From the NCBI GenBank assembly GCA_902797495.1, contig CADBTH010000198.1, positions 1-5,079 of the forward strand: a DNA stretch of 5,079 nucleotides, read 5' to 3'. How positions within the stretch are numbered: the first letter of the stretch is position 1; every line of letters begins with the position of its first letter. This DNA comes from an uncultured Ruminococcus sp. (GTDB taxonomy: Bacteria > Bacillota > Clostridia > Oscillospirales > CAG-272). Shown piece by piece: positions 1 through 5,079 of the stretch. Both the position numbers and the translations under genes were made by a program. The notes under the pieces were generated by a model. That model made no database searches, was not told the DNA's origin, and worked only from the letters and a program-made list of their open reading frames with translations.

Positions 1-973
1 CGCGGAATCCCCCGGCCCGACTTACGGCAAGCTCGTATCAAAGCTCAGATTCAACACGCGTATCCTCTACGGGATGTACCTCGGGCTTACCGTTCTTGAG
101 ATATTGTTCCTGTCGTTCGGCGGTATGCCTCTCTTCGACAGTCTCGTCCACTCGTTCGGAACGGCCGGCACGGGAGGATTCAGTATATACGCAGACGGCA
201 TCATGCACTACGGCAACGTGTATTACGAGATGGTAATAGCCGTTTTCATGATACTGTTCGGTATCAACTTCAACGTCTATTATTTCATGCTGATACGCCG
301 CTTCTCCTCCGCGTTCAAGAACGAAGAGGTGAAGTGGTATCTCGGCATCGTCGGCGCTTCGGTCGGAGTTCTCATGATCAATACGATGGTGAGAAACGTG
401 TATTCCACGGTCGGAGAAGCGTTCAGATACTCCTTCTTCCAGACCGCTTCGATCATCACGACGACCGGTTACGCGACCGCCGACTTCGCCAATACGTGGC
501 CGGCATTTTCACAGACAGTGCTGGTCGTACTGATGTTCATCGGAGCGTGCGCCGGTTCTACCGGAGGAGGTATGAAGGTCTCGAGGCTTGTCATTCTCGT
601 CAAAACCGCGATACGCGAAATCCGCCGCACGGTGAAGCCGAAGAGCGTTTACATCGTGCGCTGTGACGGTGATGCGGTGGAACACAGCGTCGTCATGAAC
701 GTCTGCGGATATTTCGTGGTCTACGTTCTCCTGACGGCTCTCTCGACCCTCGTAGTCTCCCTCGACGGAATGTCGACGACGACGTCGTTCACTGCGGTCG
801 TCTCGTGCTTCAACAACATCGGGCCCGGACTCGGGGACGTCGGACCGCTCGGTTCGTTCTCGGAGTTCTCAGTGCTTTCTAAATCGGTTTTGTCCCTCGA
901 TATGCTGCTGGGCAGACTTGAGATATTCCCGATCCTGATAGCGCTTGCGCCGTCCGCATGGAGGAATAAATAA
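1..973 (+). CDS. TrkH-family potassium uptake protein, C-terminal part (5' end outside window)
   Basis: Membrane subunit of a Trk/Ktr-type K+ uptake system, which works with a cytoplasmic TrkA/KtrA partner that is not in this window. The reading frame is open from base 2 and gives 323 visible residues before the TAA at 971-973. TrkH proteins are usually about 450-490 residues, so about 130-170 N-terminal residues, including the first pore loop, are missing. Three of the four selectivity-filter loops are visible (visible-residue numbering): GTAGTGGFS at 53-61, ITTTGYAT at 152-159 and NNIGPGLG at 271-278. The conserved GSTGGGMK intramembrane segment is at 185-192 and the family C-terminal motif MLLGRLEIFP at 301-310. 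Hydrophobic helices alternate with the filter loops as expected. No frameshift is seen. TrkH and KtrB cannot be told apart safely from this part, so no symbol is given. An internal ATG at base 74 is not the start, because family homology continues upstream of it. Confidence 0.95.
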   Translation, partial: AESPGPTYGKLVSKLRFNTRILYGMYLGLTVLEILFLSFGGMPLFDSLVHSFGTAGTGGFSIYADGIMHYGNVYYEMVIAVFMILFGINFNVYYFMLIRRFSSAFKNEEVKWYLGIVGASVGVLMINTMVRNVYSTVGEAFRYSFFQTASIITTTGYATADFANTWPAFSQTVLVVLMFIGACAGSTGGGMKVSRLVILVKTAIREIRRTVKPKSVYIVRCDGDAVEHSVVMNVCGYFVVYVLLTALSTLVVSLDGMSTTTSFTAVVSCFNNIGPGLGDVGPLGSFSEFSVLSKSVLSLDMLLGRLEIFPILIALAPSAWRNK

Positions 974-1004
974 AAAAATCCCGCGCCTGTGGCGCGGGAT
1001 TTTT
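974..1004. terminator. Bidirectional intrinsic terminator between convergent genes
   Basis: A perfect inverted repeat starts directly after the TrkH stop codon. The arms at 978-987 (ATCCCGCGCC) and 991-1000 (GGCGCGGGAT) enclose a 3-base loop (TGT). Flanking runs of A (974-977) and T (1001-1004) extend the pairing to 14 bp and give a U tract on both strands. It therefore fits as terminator for TrkH (+) and for the lipoprotein gene (-), whose stop codon is at 1012-1014. The 38-base gap holds nothing else. Confidence 0.95.
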
Positions 1005-1011
1005 GAATCTA

Positions 1012-1617
1012 TCAGTTAAAATCGCCTCTCTCGTTTACGAGATACCAGTTGCCGTCAATGTTTGTCGGCATGATGTAGAACGAATCGGAACTCTTGTTCT
1101 TGGGACCGCTGATCGTTATAGTGACGTAAAGGTTGTACGCCTTCGAGATCCTTTCGGGAGCGATGTTGAAGTTCTCTTTCAGAGAGGATTTGAGACTCTC
1201 GAGCAGAAGCTCGTAATTCTTCTCGGACTCGATCTCGTACGTCGCTTTGTACCCTTCTCCGTACTTCTGCACGGAAGCGGCTCTGTTGCTCTCGGCGCTC
1301 GCCTTAAGAGCCTCGACGATCTCTTCGGGAGTGCTTCCTATGACCTCCCAGTAATCCGCGGGATAAAGATCTTCAATGACCGAATAGTCGCCGTTCAGGT
1401 ACTGCATATACTCGTCAAGCTTCGCGGTATACGCCGCGCGGTCTTCGTCGGAAATATTCTCGCGGGTCTTCTTTCGCTCTTCGCTCTTCATGTTCTCCGG
1501 CACTTCGGTCTTCGGACGGGAATTGCCGCAGGACGCCAGCGCGAGGGACGACGATATTACCGAAACTAAAAGTATTACTGCGACAGCAGTTTTTCTGATG
1601 CCTTTAAATATCTTCAT
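1012..1617 (-). CDS. Secreted lipoprotein of unknown function (possibly NTF2-like)
   Basis: A 201-residue protein anchored to the outer face of the membrane. The N-terminus MKIFKGIRKT is basic, residues 10-27 are hydrophobic, and the lipobox LASC puts the lipidated cysteine at 30, followed by Gly-Asn. A polar, charged linker (31-60) leads to a globular part of about 140 residues. That part has a helix with YLNGDYSVIEDLYP near 73-86 and ends in alternating strands (YNLYVTITISG at 161-171, then GNWYLVNERG at 189-198). Short lipoproteins of clostridia with this ending (a TITISG-like strand, a spacer, an xDGxWYL strand) look like NTF2-like folds; I infer this and have not tested it. Start: the ATG at 1617-1615 has AAGGAG (1633-1628) ten bases upstream. 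A longer frame from a TTG at 1677 is rejected because that codon lies in the -35 element. The gene has its own promoter downstream of the ABC operon and ends at the shared terminator. Confidence 0.85.
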   Translation of the reverse strand: MKIFKGIRKTAVAVILLVSVISSSLALASCGNSRPKTEVPENMKSEERKKTRENISDEDRAAYTAKLDEYMQYLNGDYSVIEDLYPADYWEVIGSTPEEIVEALKASAESNRAASVQKYGEGYKATYEIESEKNYELLLESLKSSLKENFNIAPERISKAYNLYVTITISGPKNKSSDSFYIMPTNIDGNWYLVNERGDFN

Positions 1618-1648
1618 TATACTGTGACTCCTTGATTTGCTGACAACA

Positions 1649-1677
1649 ATTTTATCATAAATGATACGCAAAGTCAA
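1649..1677 (-). promoter_or_regulatory. SigA/sigma-70-type promoter of the lipoprotein gene
   Basis: On the minus strand, -35 TTGACT (1677-1672) is followed by a spacer of exactly 17 bases and -10 TAAAAT (1654-1649). Transcription should start near 1642, leaving a leader of about 25 bases that contains the AAGGAG ribosome binding site (1633-1628). Five of six bases match consensus in each box. This is the best promoter in the window. Confidence 0.85.
1653..1666. promoter_or_regulatory. Inverted repeat inside the promoter, candidate operator
   Basis: A perfect palindrome, TATCAT-AA-ATGATA, occupies the 3' part of the promoter spacer and touches the -10 box of the lipoprotein gene. Its two-base centre is too tight for an RNA hairpin, and it lies upstream of the expected transcript, so any role would be as a DNA site for a dimeric repressor. 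A/T-rich 6-bp arms can arise by chance, so the operator call is inference from position and symmetry. No regulator gene is in the window. Confidence 0.4.
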
Positions 1678-1681
1678 TAAA

Positions 1682-1718
1682 GCGCCGCTCGTTTTTGGAA
1701 AACGTGCCGATACGGCGC
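1682..1718 (-). terminator. Possible terminator hairpin at the end of the ABC operon
   Basis: Directly after the stop codon of the second permease, GCGCCG (minus strand, 1718-1713) can pair with CGGCGC (1687-1682). Inside it, CGTTTT (1704-1699) pairs with AAAACG (1695-1690) around a 3-base loop. The transcript then reads TTTATTG, a weak U tract. Two stacked stems with an internal loop and a poor U run suggest a weak terminator, so some read-through into the lipoprotein gene is possible. Confidence 0.4.
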
Positions 1719-1719
1719 G

Positions 1720-2889
1720 TCATCTTCTCTTTAAGCGGACTCTGTCGAGTATTATCGCCGCGGCGAGACATATCGCAGAGTAGAGCAGACCGCGCAGCAG
1801 ATAAGAGTTCATCCTGACGCCTTTTACGGCGTACGTAACGGGGAAGAGAAAATCGACGCTGACCGGCAGCTTTACGCTTAAGAATATCGGGCAGGCGACC
1901 GCCATTACCGCCGTGAGAGGCGGTATCGAAGCGCCGAGCGCGAACGGGCTCGTAAATACTCTGCACAAAAGCGTACAGAACGAAGCCGAGGCGAGGGCGA
2001 ATACGAGAGAGGAGAGGACCTCCGGGACAAACGACGTGAAAGTTCCCGCTATCGCGAGCGATATCACCATTGCCGCCGACGAGATCAGCGCCGCGGTCAC
2101 GTTAGCCGCGAAGCACCCCGATAGGCGTTTTTCGAGAGGGAGCCTCGAGAAGAAACCGTCCTTCTCGTCCTTCAGGGTGAAAAGGGAAGCGGCGAGGGTG
2201 CAAAGGAGCGCGGCGAGCGCGCAGAGCCCCCTGATGGGCGACGCGAGAAAACCGGAGTCGTCGGTCTGAACCGGCGCGCTGTCGAGATACTCGAACTCGA
2301 CGAGTCGGATCTTCATCGCAGACTCTTCTCTGTAGCGATCGAGCGCGTCGCGGTCTGCGAAACCGTAGCGGTCGAGCACCTCTTCTTCGGAGAACCTGTC
2401 GAATACTTTTTCGGAAAGGAAGGAGAAAACGGCTTCGTTGAGCTTCTCCCTCATAATGCGGATCAAAGTGTTTTCCGTCGTCTGATAACACGTGACGAGT
2501 TCGGCTTTGCCCGATACGTCTTTCGCGTATTGCGCGATGCGCTCTTCAAGGTCTTCGGGGAATATCCAGGCGGCGTCTGACTTTCCGAAGCGTACTTCGC
2601 CTTTTGCCGCCTCCGCGTCGTCGTAGATCTTGAAGTTCACGACGCTCTCTTCCCTCACAAGGTAGTCCGCCGCTTCGTGAGACAGACTCGACTCGCCGCC
2701 TTCTGCGACGAGAATGACAGTCATGACTCCGGAGTCTTCCTTCGCCGCCGCGGACATGAGTCCCGAGAGAAGAGGAATGAGAAGAAGCAGAGCTATAAAA
2801 CTCTTTTTGAACATCAGCCTCTTTGCGAGCATGACGAAGAGCATTCCTCTTCTTTGCTTCGCAGAGCCGTTATTTACCGTGTTTATCAT
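1720..2889 (-). CDS. ABC-2 type transporter permease, second subunit
   Basis: A 389-residue integral membrane protein, the last gene of the exporter operon. Predicted layout: cytoplasmic N-terminus, helix at 28-48, a large extracytoplasmic region at about 50-215, then helices near 217-238, 257-282, 289-311, 313-337 and 364-382. This one-plus-five plan with a big first loop is typical of the NatB/YhgE-like (ABC2_membrane_3) group. It is a paralogue of the upstream permease. Both carry a short alpha/beta segment after helix 1 that ends in a proline motif (AAWIFPEDL at 106-114 here, LGYIRIPEGF there) and a penultimate loop of FLFPVTYAVKG type. The ATG at 2889 overlaps the previous gene's TGA (ATGA, 2889-2886), has AGGTGA six bases upstream, and implies coupled translation. 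An alternative in-frame Met at residue 16 is less likely. The substrate is unknown. Confidence 0.88.
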   Translation of the reverse strand: MINTVNNGSAKQRRGMLFVMLAKRLMFKKSFIALLLLIPLLSGLMSAAAKEDSGVMTVILVAEGGESSLSHEAADYLVREESVVNFKIYDDAEAAKGEVRFGKSDAAWIFPEDLEERIAQYAKDVSGKAELVTCYQTTENTLIRIMREKLNEAVFSFLSEKVFDRFSEEEVLDRYGFADRDALDRYREESAMKIRLVEFEYLDSAPVQTDDSGFLASPIRGLCALAALLCTLAASLFTLKDEKDGFFSRLPLEKRLSGCFAANVTAALISSAAMVISLAIAGTFTSFVPEVLSSLVFALASASFCTLLCRVFTSPFALGASIPPLTAVMAVACPIFLSVKLPVSVDFLFPVTYAVKGVRMNSYLLRGLLYSAICLAAAIILDRVRLKRR

Positions 2890-4130
2890 GCCCCGTCACC
2901 TCTCAGTCTGATCTTTCTGACTACGGCGCAGAGAACGATGAAAAGGAGGGCGTAGCCGAGGACGGGAAGAAGGTATTCCGCGGATACCCTGCCGGTAAAC
3001 GCCCGCTTTGCGTACGAGAACGCCGCTCCGCCCGGAAGCGCGAGCGCGATCTTCTGTACTGTTTGGGGAAAGAATCCCGACGGGTAAAAGAATCCCGAGA
3101 TATATGAGATCGAGATCGCCGCGACGAACTGAACGAGAACGCCGCTGACCGTTCCTTCAACGCATTCGTAAAGAAACAGCTGCATTGACGAGATCATAAG
3201 CGCCGCGGGCGCCGTGAGAAGCGCGAAGCGCGCGAATGACCGCACGTCCGCTCCGCTGGTGATCGAGGCGAGATGGTCTCCCGTGAGCACCCATCCGCCC
3301 AATACGAGAAGAATGAAAACGAAGCAGAACATAAAAATGAAGTAGGCCGCGTTTTCGGATAAGACCTGGGATACTGCTCCGACCCGCCTTGAATAGAGAA
3401 TCTTCGGGAGCGACATATCGCGCTTCACGAGATGAGAGGCGCACCCGATCCCGAAGAGCATCATGAAAAACAGAGCGAAGGCGGGGAAATAGTAGCCGAG
3501 AGTCGATACGTCCGCGTCTTCTCCGATGACTTTAAGCATGACCGTGTCGTTCCTGGCGAGCAGGTACGCGGCGTATTCGAGAGCGAATTTGTCCGTTATC
3601 TCGTCGATCTCGCCGCGGTCGACCCGTTTGTCGGAGAGATACTGTTCGATGCCGAACACGCCCTTCTGTATGGAGTCTGCGAGCCTTTCCGCGATCATGA
3701 TGAATTCCTTCATCAGGTTTTCCTCGAGAGCGGTGTCAAGCCCCTCGGAGACGTACTGCACGGGTATGAATTCCGCCCTCGCGGCGGCGCTGACGAATCC
3801 CTCCGGGATGCGGATATATCCCAGAATATCGCCTGACTTCAGAAGAGACTTCGCCTCTTCCTCCTCCATTATCTCGAAGTCGATGGAAAACCTCGACTTG
3901 TCGAGATTGCGCATCGTGTCGATCGCGAGGTCTATGTATCTCTGATCCGTAGCGCCAGTCACTCCGATCTTGAAAAGCTTGTCCGAGTCGTCGCTCTCCA
4001 CCGCGTTCTTTATCAGAGCGGACGCGAGAAAGGCGACGGTGACGGCGGTCAGAAGCGCGACCGCGATAACGGCCGGCGACGCCTTGACGTGAGCTTTGAG
4101 CCTCGTGAAAAAATACTTGAACGGCTTCAT
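2886..4130 (-). CDS. ABC-2 type transporter permease, first subunit
   Basis: A 414-residue membrane subunit expected to pair with the downstream permease and two copies of the ATPase. Numbering from the GTG at 4133 (one residue more), hydrophobic helices lie near 20-42, 213-236, 262-284, 301-323, 328-352 and 388-405. The extracytoplasmic domain spans about 45-205 and contains LGYIRIPEGF (104-113). The loop before the last helix (GFFYPSGFFP, then LALPGGAAFSYAKRA) matches the usual ABC-2 permease pattern of a re-entrant segment followed by a proline-rich turn. The start is ambiguous. ATG at 4130-4128 shares one base with the ATPase stop (TGATG). GTG at 4133-4131 lies directly before it and has better spacing (8 bases rather than 11) from a GGAG. 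I chose ATG; the products differ by one Met. It belongs to the NatB/YhgE-like branch by architecture; the substrate is not determinable. Confidence 0.9.
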   Translation of the reverse strand: MKPFKYFFTRLKAHVKASPAVIAVALLTAVTVAFLASALIKNAVESDDSDKLFKIGVTGATDQRYIDLAIDTMRNLDKSRFSIDFEIMEEEEAKSLLKSGDILGYIRIPEGFVSAAARAEFIPVQYVSEGLDTALEENLMKEFIMIAERLADSIQKGVFGIEQYLSDKRVDRGEIDEITDKFALEYAAYLLARNDTVMLKVIGEDADVSTLGYYFPAFALFFMMLFGIGCASHLVKRDMSLPKILYSRRVGAVSQVLSENAAYFIFMFCFVFILLVLGGWVLTGDHLASITSGADVRSFARFALLTAPAALMISSMQLFLYECVEGTVSGVLVQFVAAISISYISGFFYPSGFFPQTVQKIALALPGGAAFSYAKRAFTGRVSAEYLLPVLGYALLFIVLCAVVRKIRLRGDGA

Positions 4131-4807
4131 CACTTCAGCATCTCCGTCAGCTCTTCGGGCGGGATATTGCGGTCGGTCTCAATGAGCCGTCCGCCCTTCA
4201 GAACGTAGAGCGAGTCGCAAAGACCGATCTCGCGCGTGTCGTGAGTCGCGATCAGGACGATCCCTCCGGCGTCTCTGAATTTCAGAAGATAATCGATTAT
4301 CGCCTCGCGGCAGATGATGTCGAGCGCGGACGTCGGCTCGTCGAGCAGGATAACACCGGGTCTGTTTGCGACGGCGCATCCGATGGAGAGCCTTTTTTTC
4401 ATGCCTCCCGACATCCTTGAAACGCGCACGCCGAGGAATTCGTCGATCCCGAGCATCTTCAGAACTCCGCCTTCGAGTTCCTTCTCCATATCCTCTTTCT
4501 TATACCAGAGAAGAAGATTGTCGCGGGCGGTCAGCTCCTCTATGAGAGGGGTGCCCTGCGGTATGAAGCCGACAGTGCGGTCTCTCGCGGCGCGGTCCTT
4601 GAAAAGGCTCACTCCGTCCGCGGTGAAATCCCCGCCGTCCGACTTCAAAACTCCCGACAGGATCCCGAGGAGAGTCGATTTTCCGCTCCCGTTCACGCCG
4701 AGGATACCGGTGATGCTTCCGCCGGAAGCCTCAAACGAGACGCCGTCAAGCACGGTTTTCTTCCCGTATTTTTTTCTAATATCGCTGATTTTGACAAGTT
4801 TCTGCAA
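4130..4807 (-). CDS. ABC transporter ATP-binding protein of the exporter
   Basis: A 225-residue ATPase that powers the two permeases encoded immediately downstream. All nucleotide-binding motifs are present: Walker A GVNGSGKST at 37-45, Q-loop Gln84 (FIPQG), signature MSGGMKKRL at 132-140, Walker B VILLDEP at 152-158 with Glu157 as the expected catalytic base, D-loop SALD at 160-163, and switch His189 (ATHD). The SGGM-KKR form of the signature is common among ATPases of ABC-2 exporters (NatA/CcmA-like), which agrees with its neighbours. The length is short for the group, with no C-terminal extension. The start is TTG at 4807-4805. No ATG or GTG lies in frame between it and an upstream stop, the next Met is residue 107, and GGAGG is placed six bases before it. 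Its stop overlaps the next start (TGATG), so the three genes form a translationally coupled operon. Confidence 0.95.
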   Translation of the reverse strand: MQKLVKISDIRKKYGKKTVLDGVSFEASGGSITGILGVNGSGKSTLLGILSGVLKSDGGDFTADGVSLFKDRAARDRTVGFIPQGTPLIEELTARDNLLLWYKKEDMEKELEGGVLKMLGIDEFLGVRVSRMSGGMKKRLSIGCAVANRPGVILLDEPTSALDIICREAIIDYLLKFRDAGGIVLIATHDTREIGLCDSLYVLKGGRLIETDRNIPPEELTEMLK

Positions 4808-4813
4808 TCGGGG

Positions 4814-4818
4814 CCTCC
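4814..4818 (-). promoter_or_regulatory. Ribosome binding site that fixes the TTG start of the ATPase gene
   Basis: GGAGG on the minus strand (4818-4814) is six bases upstream of TTG (4807-4805). This strong site decides the start. The rare TTG codon may moderate translation of the whole coupled operon, which is an inference. Confidence 0.8.
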
Positions 4819-4834
4819 GATCAAATAATAATGA

Positions 4835-4845
4835 CTGTCAGACAG
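4835..4845. promoter_or_regulatory. Palindrome upstream of the ABC operon, candidate operator
   Basis: CTGTC-A-GACAG is a perfect inverted repeat with a single central base, centred about 33 bases upstream of the TTG start. A one-base loop is too small for an RNA hairpin, so a protein-binding DNA site is the more natural reading. Three-gene exporters of this kind are often controlled by small GntR- or MarR-type regulators, but none is visible here. I found no convincing -35/-10 pair around it. A TATTAT at 4830-4825 lacks a -35 and would start transcription inside the ribosome binding site. Confidence 0.3.
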
Positions 4846-4859
4846 CCTGATATCTTAAA

Positions 4860-4894
4860 TCCGTCCGGCTCCGCATATGCAAAAACCGGACGGA
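4860..4894 (-). terminator. Hairpin in the 125-base gap, probable terminator of the upstream gene
   Basis: A 9-bp perfect stem: on the minus strand TCCGTCCGG (4894-4886) pairs with CCGGACGGA (4868-4860) around a 17-base loop that itself contains the palindrome GCATATGC. It begins about 38 bases after the stop codon of the repeat-tail gene and is followed by TTTAAG, a poor U tract. It best fits a weak terminator for that gene, or an attenuator or partial barrier before the ABC operon. The rest of 4808-4932 holds only the palindrome and the ribosome binding site described separately. Confidence 0.55.
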
Positions 4895-4932
4895 ATGCCT
4901 ATTCTGTTATGATGTGACGGATAAGACTGTTC

Positions 4933-5079
4933 TTAACCGCGGGTCTCGTCCGTGTCGGTGTCCCAGTCGTCGGTGTCCCAATCGTCGGTGTCCCAATCGT
5001 CGGTGTCCCAGTCGTCAAGATCCCAGTCGTCGGTGTCCCAGTCGTCGGTGTCCCAGTCGTCCGAATCCCAATCGTCGTA
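4933..5079 (-). CDS. Unknown protein, C-terminal end with acidic DDWDx repeats (5' end outside window)
   Basis: Only the last 48 codons are visible, open to the window edge and ending in TAA (4935-4933). The peptide is Tyr, then eight tandem pentapeptides DDWDx (x = S, T, T, L, T, T, T, T), then DTDETRG. It contains 26 Asp, 1 Glu, 8 Trp and a single Arg, giving a net charge near -26 with a Trp every fifth residue. The frame is well supported: five of the differences between copies are GAC/GAT wobble changes that are silent only in this frame, and all amino-acid changes fall at position x. The minus strand also matches all other genes to the right of 1012. I do not recognise a named family from this tail. 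It could be a disordered metal-binding, protein-binding or surface tail of a larger protein. The 125-base gap and hairpin suggest it is a separate transcript from the ABC operon. Function unknown. Confidence 0.8.
   Translation of the reverse strand, partial: YDDWDSDDWDTDDWDTDDWDLDDWDTDDWDTDDWDTDDWDTDTDETRG
4957..5076 (-). repeat. 15-bp tandem repeat, eight copies, encoding DDWDx
   Basis: Eight head-to-tail copies of a 15-base unit, minus-strand consensus GACGAYTGGGACACC, with no spacers. Four copies are identical to GACGACTGGGACACC, and two adjacent copies share a GAT variant, which suggests recent unit duplication. The unit is a multiple of three, so gain or loss of copies keeps the frame. 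The array may continue, or more probably is about to end, beyond the window edge: a Tyr codon interrupts the phase at 5077-5079. Confidence 0.95.

Noticed and set aside
1003..1569. 188-codon plus-strand open frame opposite the lipoprotein gene
   Set aside because: It would begin inside the T run of the terminator hairpin and is antisense to a gene with a promoter, ribosome binding site and lipobox.
3432..3945. Two overlapping plus-strand open frames opposite the first permease
   Set aside because: Antisense to a well-supported membrane protein, with no ribosome binding site and no recognisable domain.
4132..4140. MSGGM in the ATPase as a degenerate signature motif
   Set aside because: The motif (residues 132-136 of the ATPase; approximately bases 4400-4414 rather than the ends given here) departs from LSGGQ, but SGGM followed by basic residues is common in ABC-2 exporter ATPases, so it is not a defect.
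4314..4850. 178-codon plus-strand open frame opposite the ATPase
   Set aside because: It lies antisense to a gene with all ABC ATPase motifs; its translation is Ser/Pro/Arg-rich and resembles no family. It is a shadow of codon bias.
4838..4876. 12-residue minus-strand small frame in the gap before the ATPase (MRSRTDLRYQAV), possible leader peptide
   Set aside because: It has no ribosome binding site and starts inside the loop of the hairpin. No run of regulatory codons is seen.
4957..5076. CRISPR-like repeat array
   Set aside because: The 15-base units are directly adjacent with no spacers, and the variation is codon-shaped (third-position changes), so this is a coding tandem repeat.
4933..5079. 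Plus-strand repeat peptides through the same array (GVPVV or VSQSS pentapeptides)
   Set aside because: These frames have no start codon or ribosome binding site here. Copy differences would change amino acids (V to I, for example), whereas the minus frame makes them silent.
1..5079. Link between the TrkH potassium channel subunit and the exporter as one ion-homeostasis module
   Set aside because: The genes are convergent and separated by a strong two-way terminator and an unrelated lipoprotein gene. Proximity alone does not support a shared role.
1..5079. tRNA, rRNA, insertion sequence or phage attachment site
   Set aside because: I saw no cloverleaf, no terminal inverted repeats with a transposase, and no integrase. 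The window is gene-dense with gaps of at most about 125 bases.

Overview
The window reads as chromosomal DNA of a low-to-mid-GC Gram-positive bacterium. I would guess an uncultured member of the Clostridia (Bacillota), as found in gut metagenomes. The basis is GGAGG-type ribosome binding sites, a consensus SigA-type promoter, tightly overlapping genes, a lipoprotein signal peptide and the style of the proteins. GC is roughly in the low fifties by eye. The taxonomy is an inference; no rRNA or taxon-specific marker is present.

Layout, left to right. Bases 1-973 (+) hold the C-terminal two thirds of a TrkH/KtrB-family potassium transporter subunit whose start lies outside the window. It ends at a very strong, symmetrical hairpin terminator (974-1004) that also serves the convergent genes on the minus strand. 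Everything to the right is on the minus strand and reads right to left. At the right edge is the 3' end of an unknown gene (4933-5079) whose product ends in eight tandem DDWDx pentapeptides, an extremely acidic, tryptophan-rich tail. After a 125-base gap with a hairpin and a short palindrome comes a three-gene ABC exporter operon: the ATPase (4130-4807, TTG start) and two paralogous ABC-2 type permeases (2886-4130 and 1720-2889), joined by TGATG and ATGA overlaps. A modest hairpin follows (1682-1718), then a separately promoted gene for a small secreted lipoprotein (1012-1617). Its promoter is near consensus and carries an inverted repeat.

How the parts fit together. The ATPase and two permeases are expected to form one exporter with a 2:1:1 subunit composition. 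Each permease has one N-terminal membrane helix, a large extracytoplasmic domain and five more helices, the plan of the NatB/YhgE-like branch of ABC-2 transporters. The substrate cannot be read from sequence. The lipoprotein lies directly downstream but has its own promoter, so a functional link is only suggested by position. The TrkH gene is convergent and probably unrelated. The most unusual element is the DDWDT repeat tail. It is certain as a reading frame, because nearly all differences between copies are silent on the minus strand, but its function is unknown and most of the gene is outside the window.
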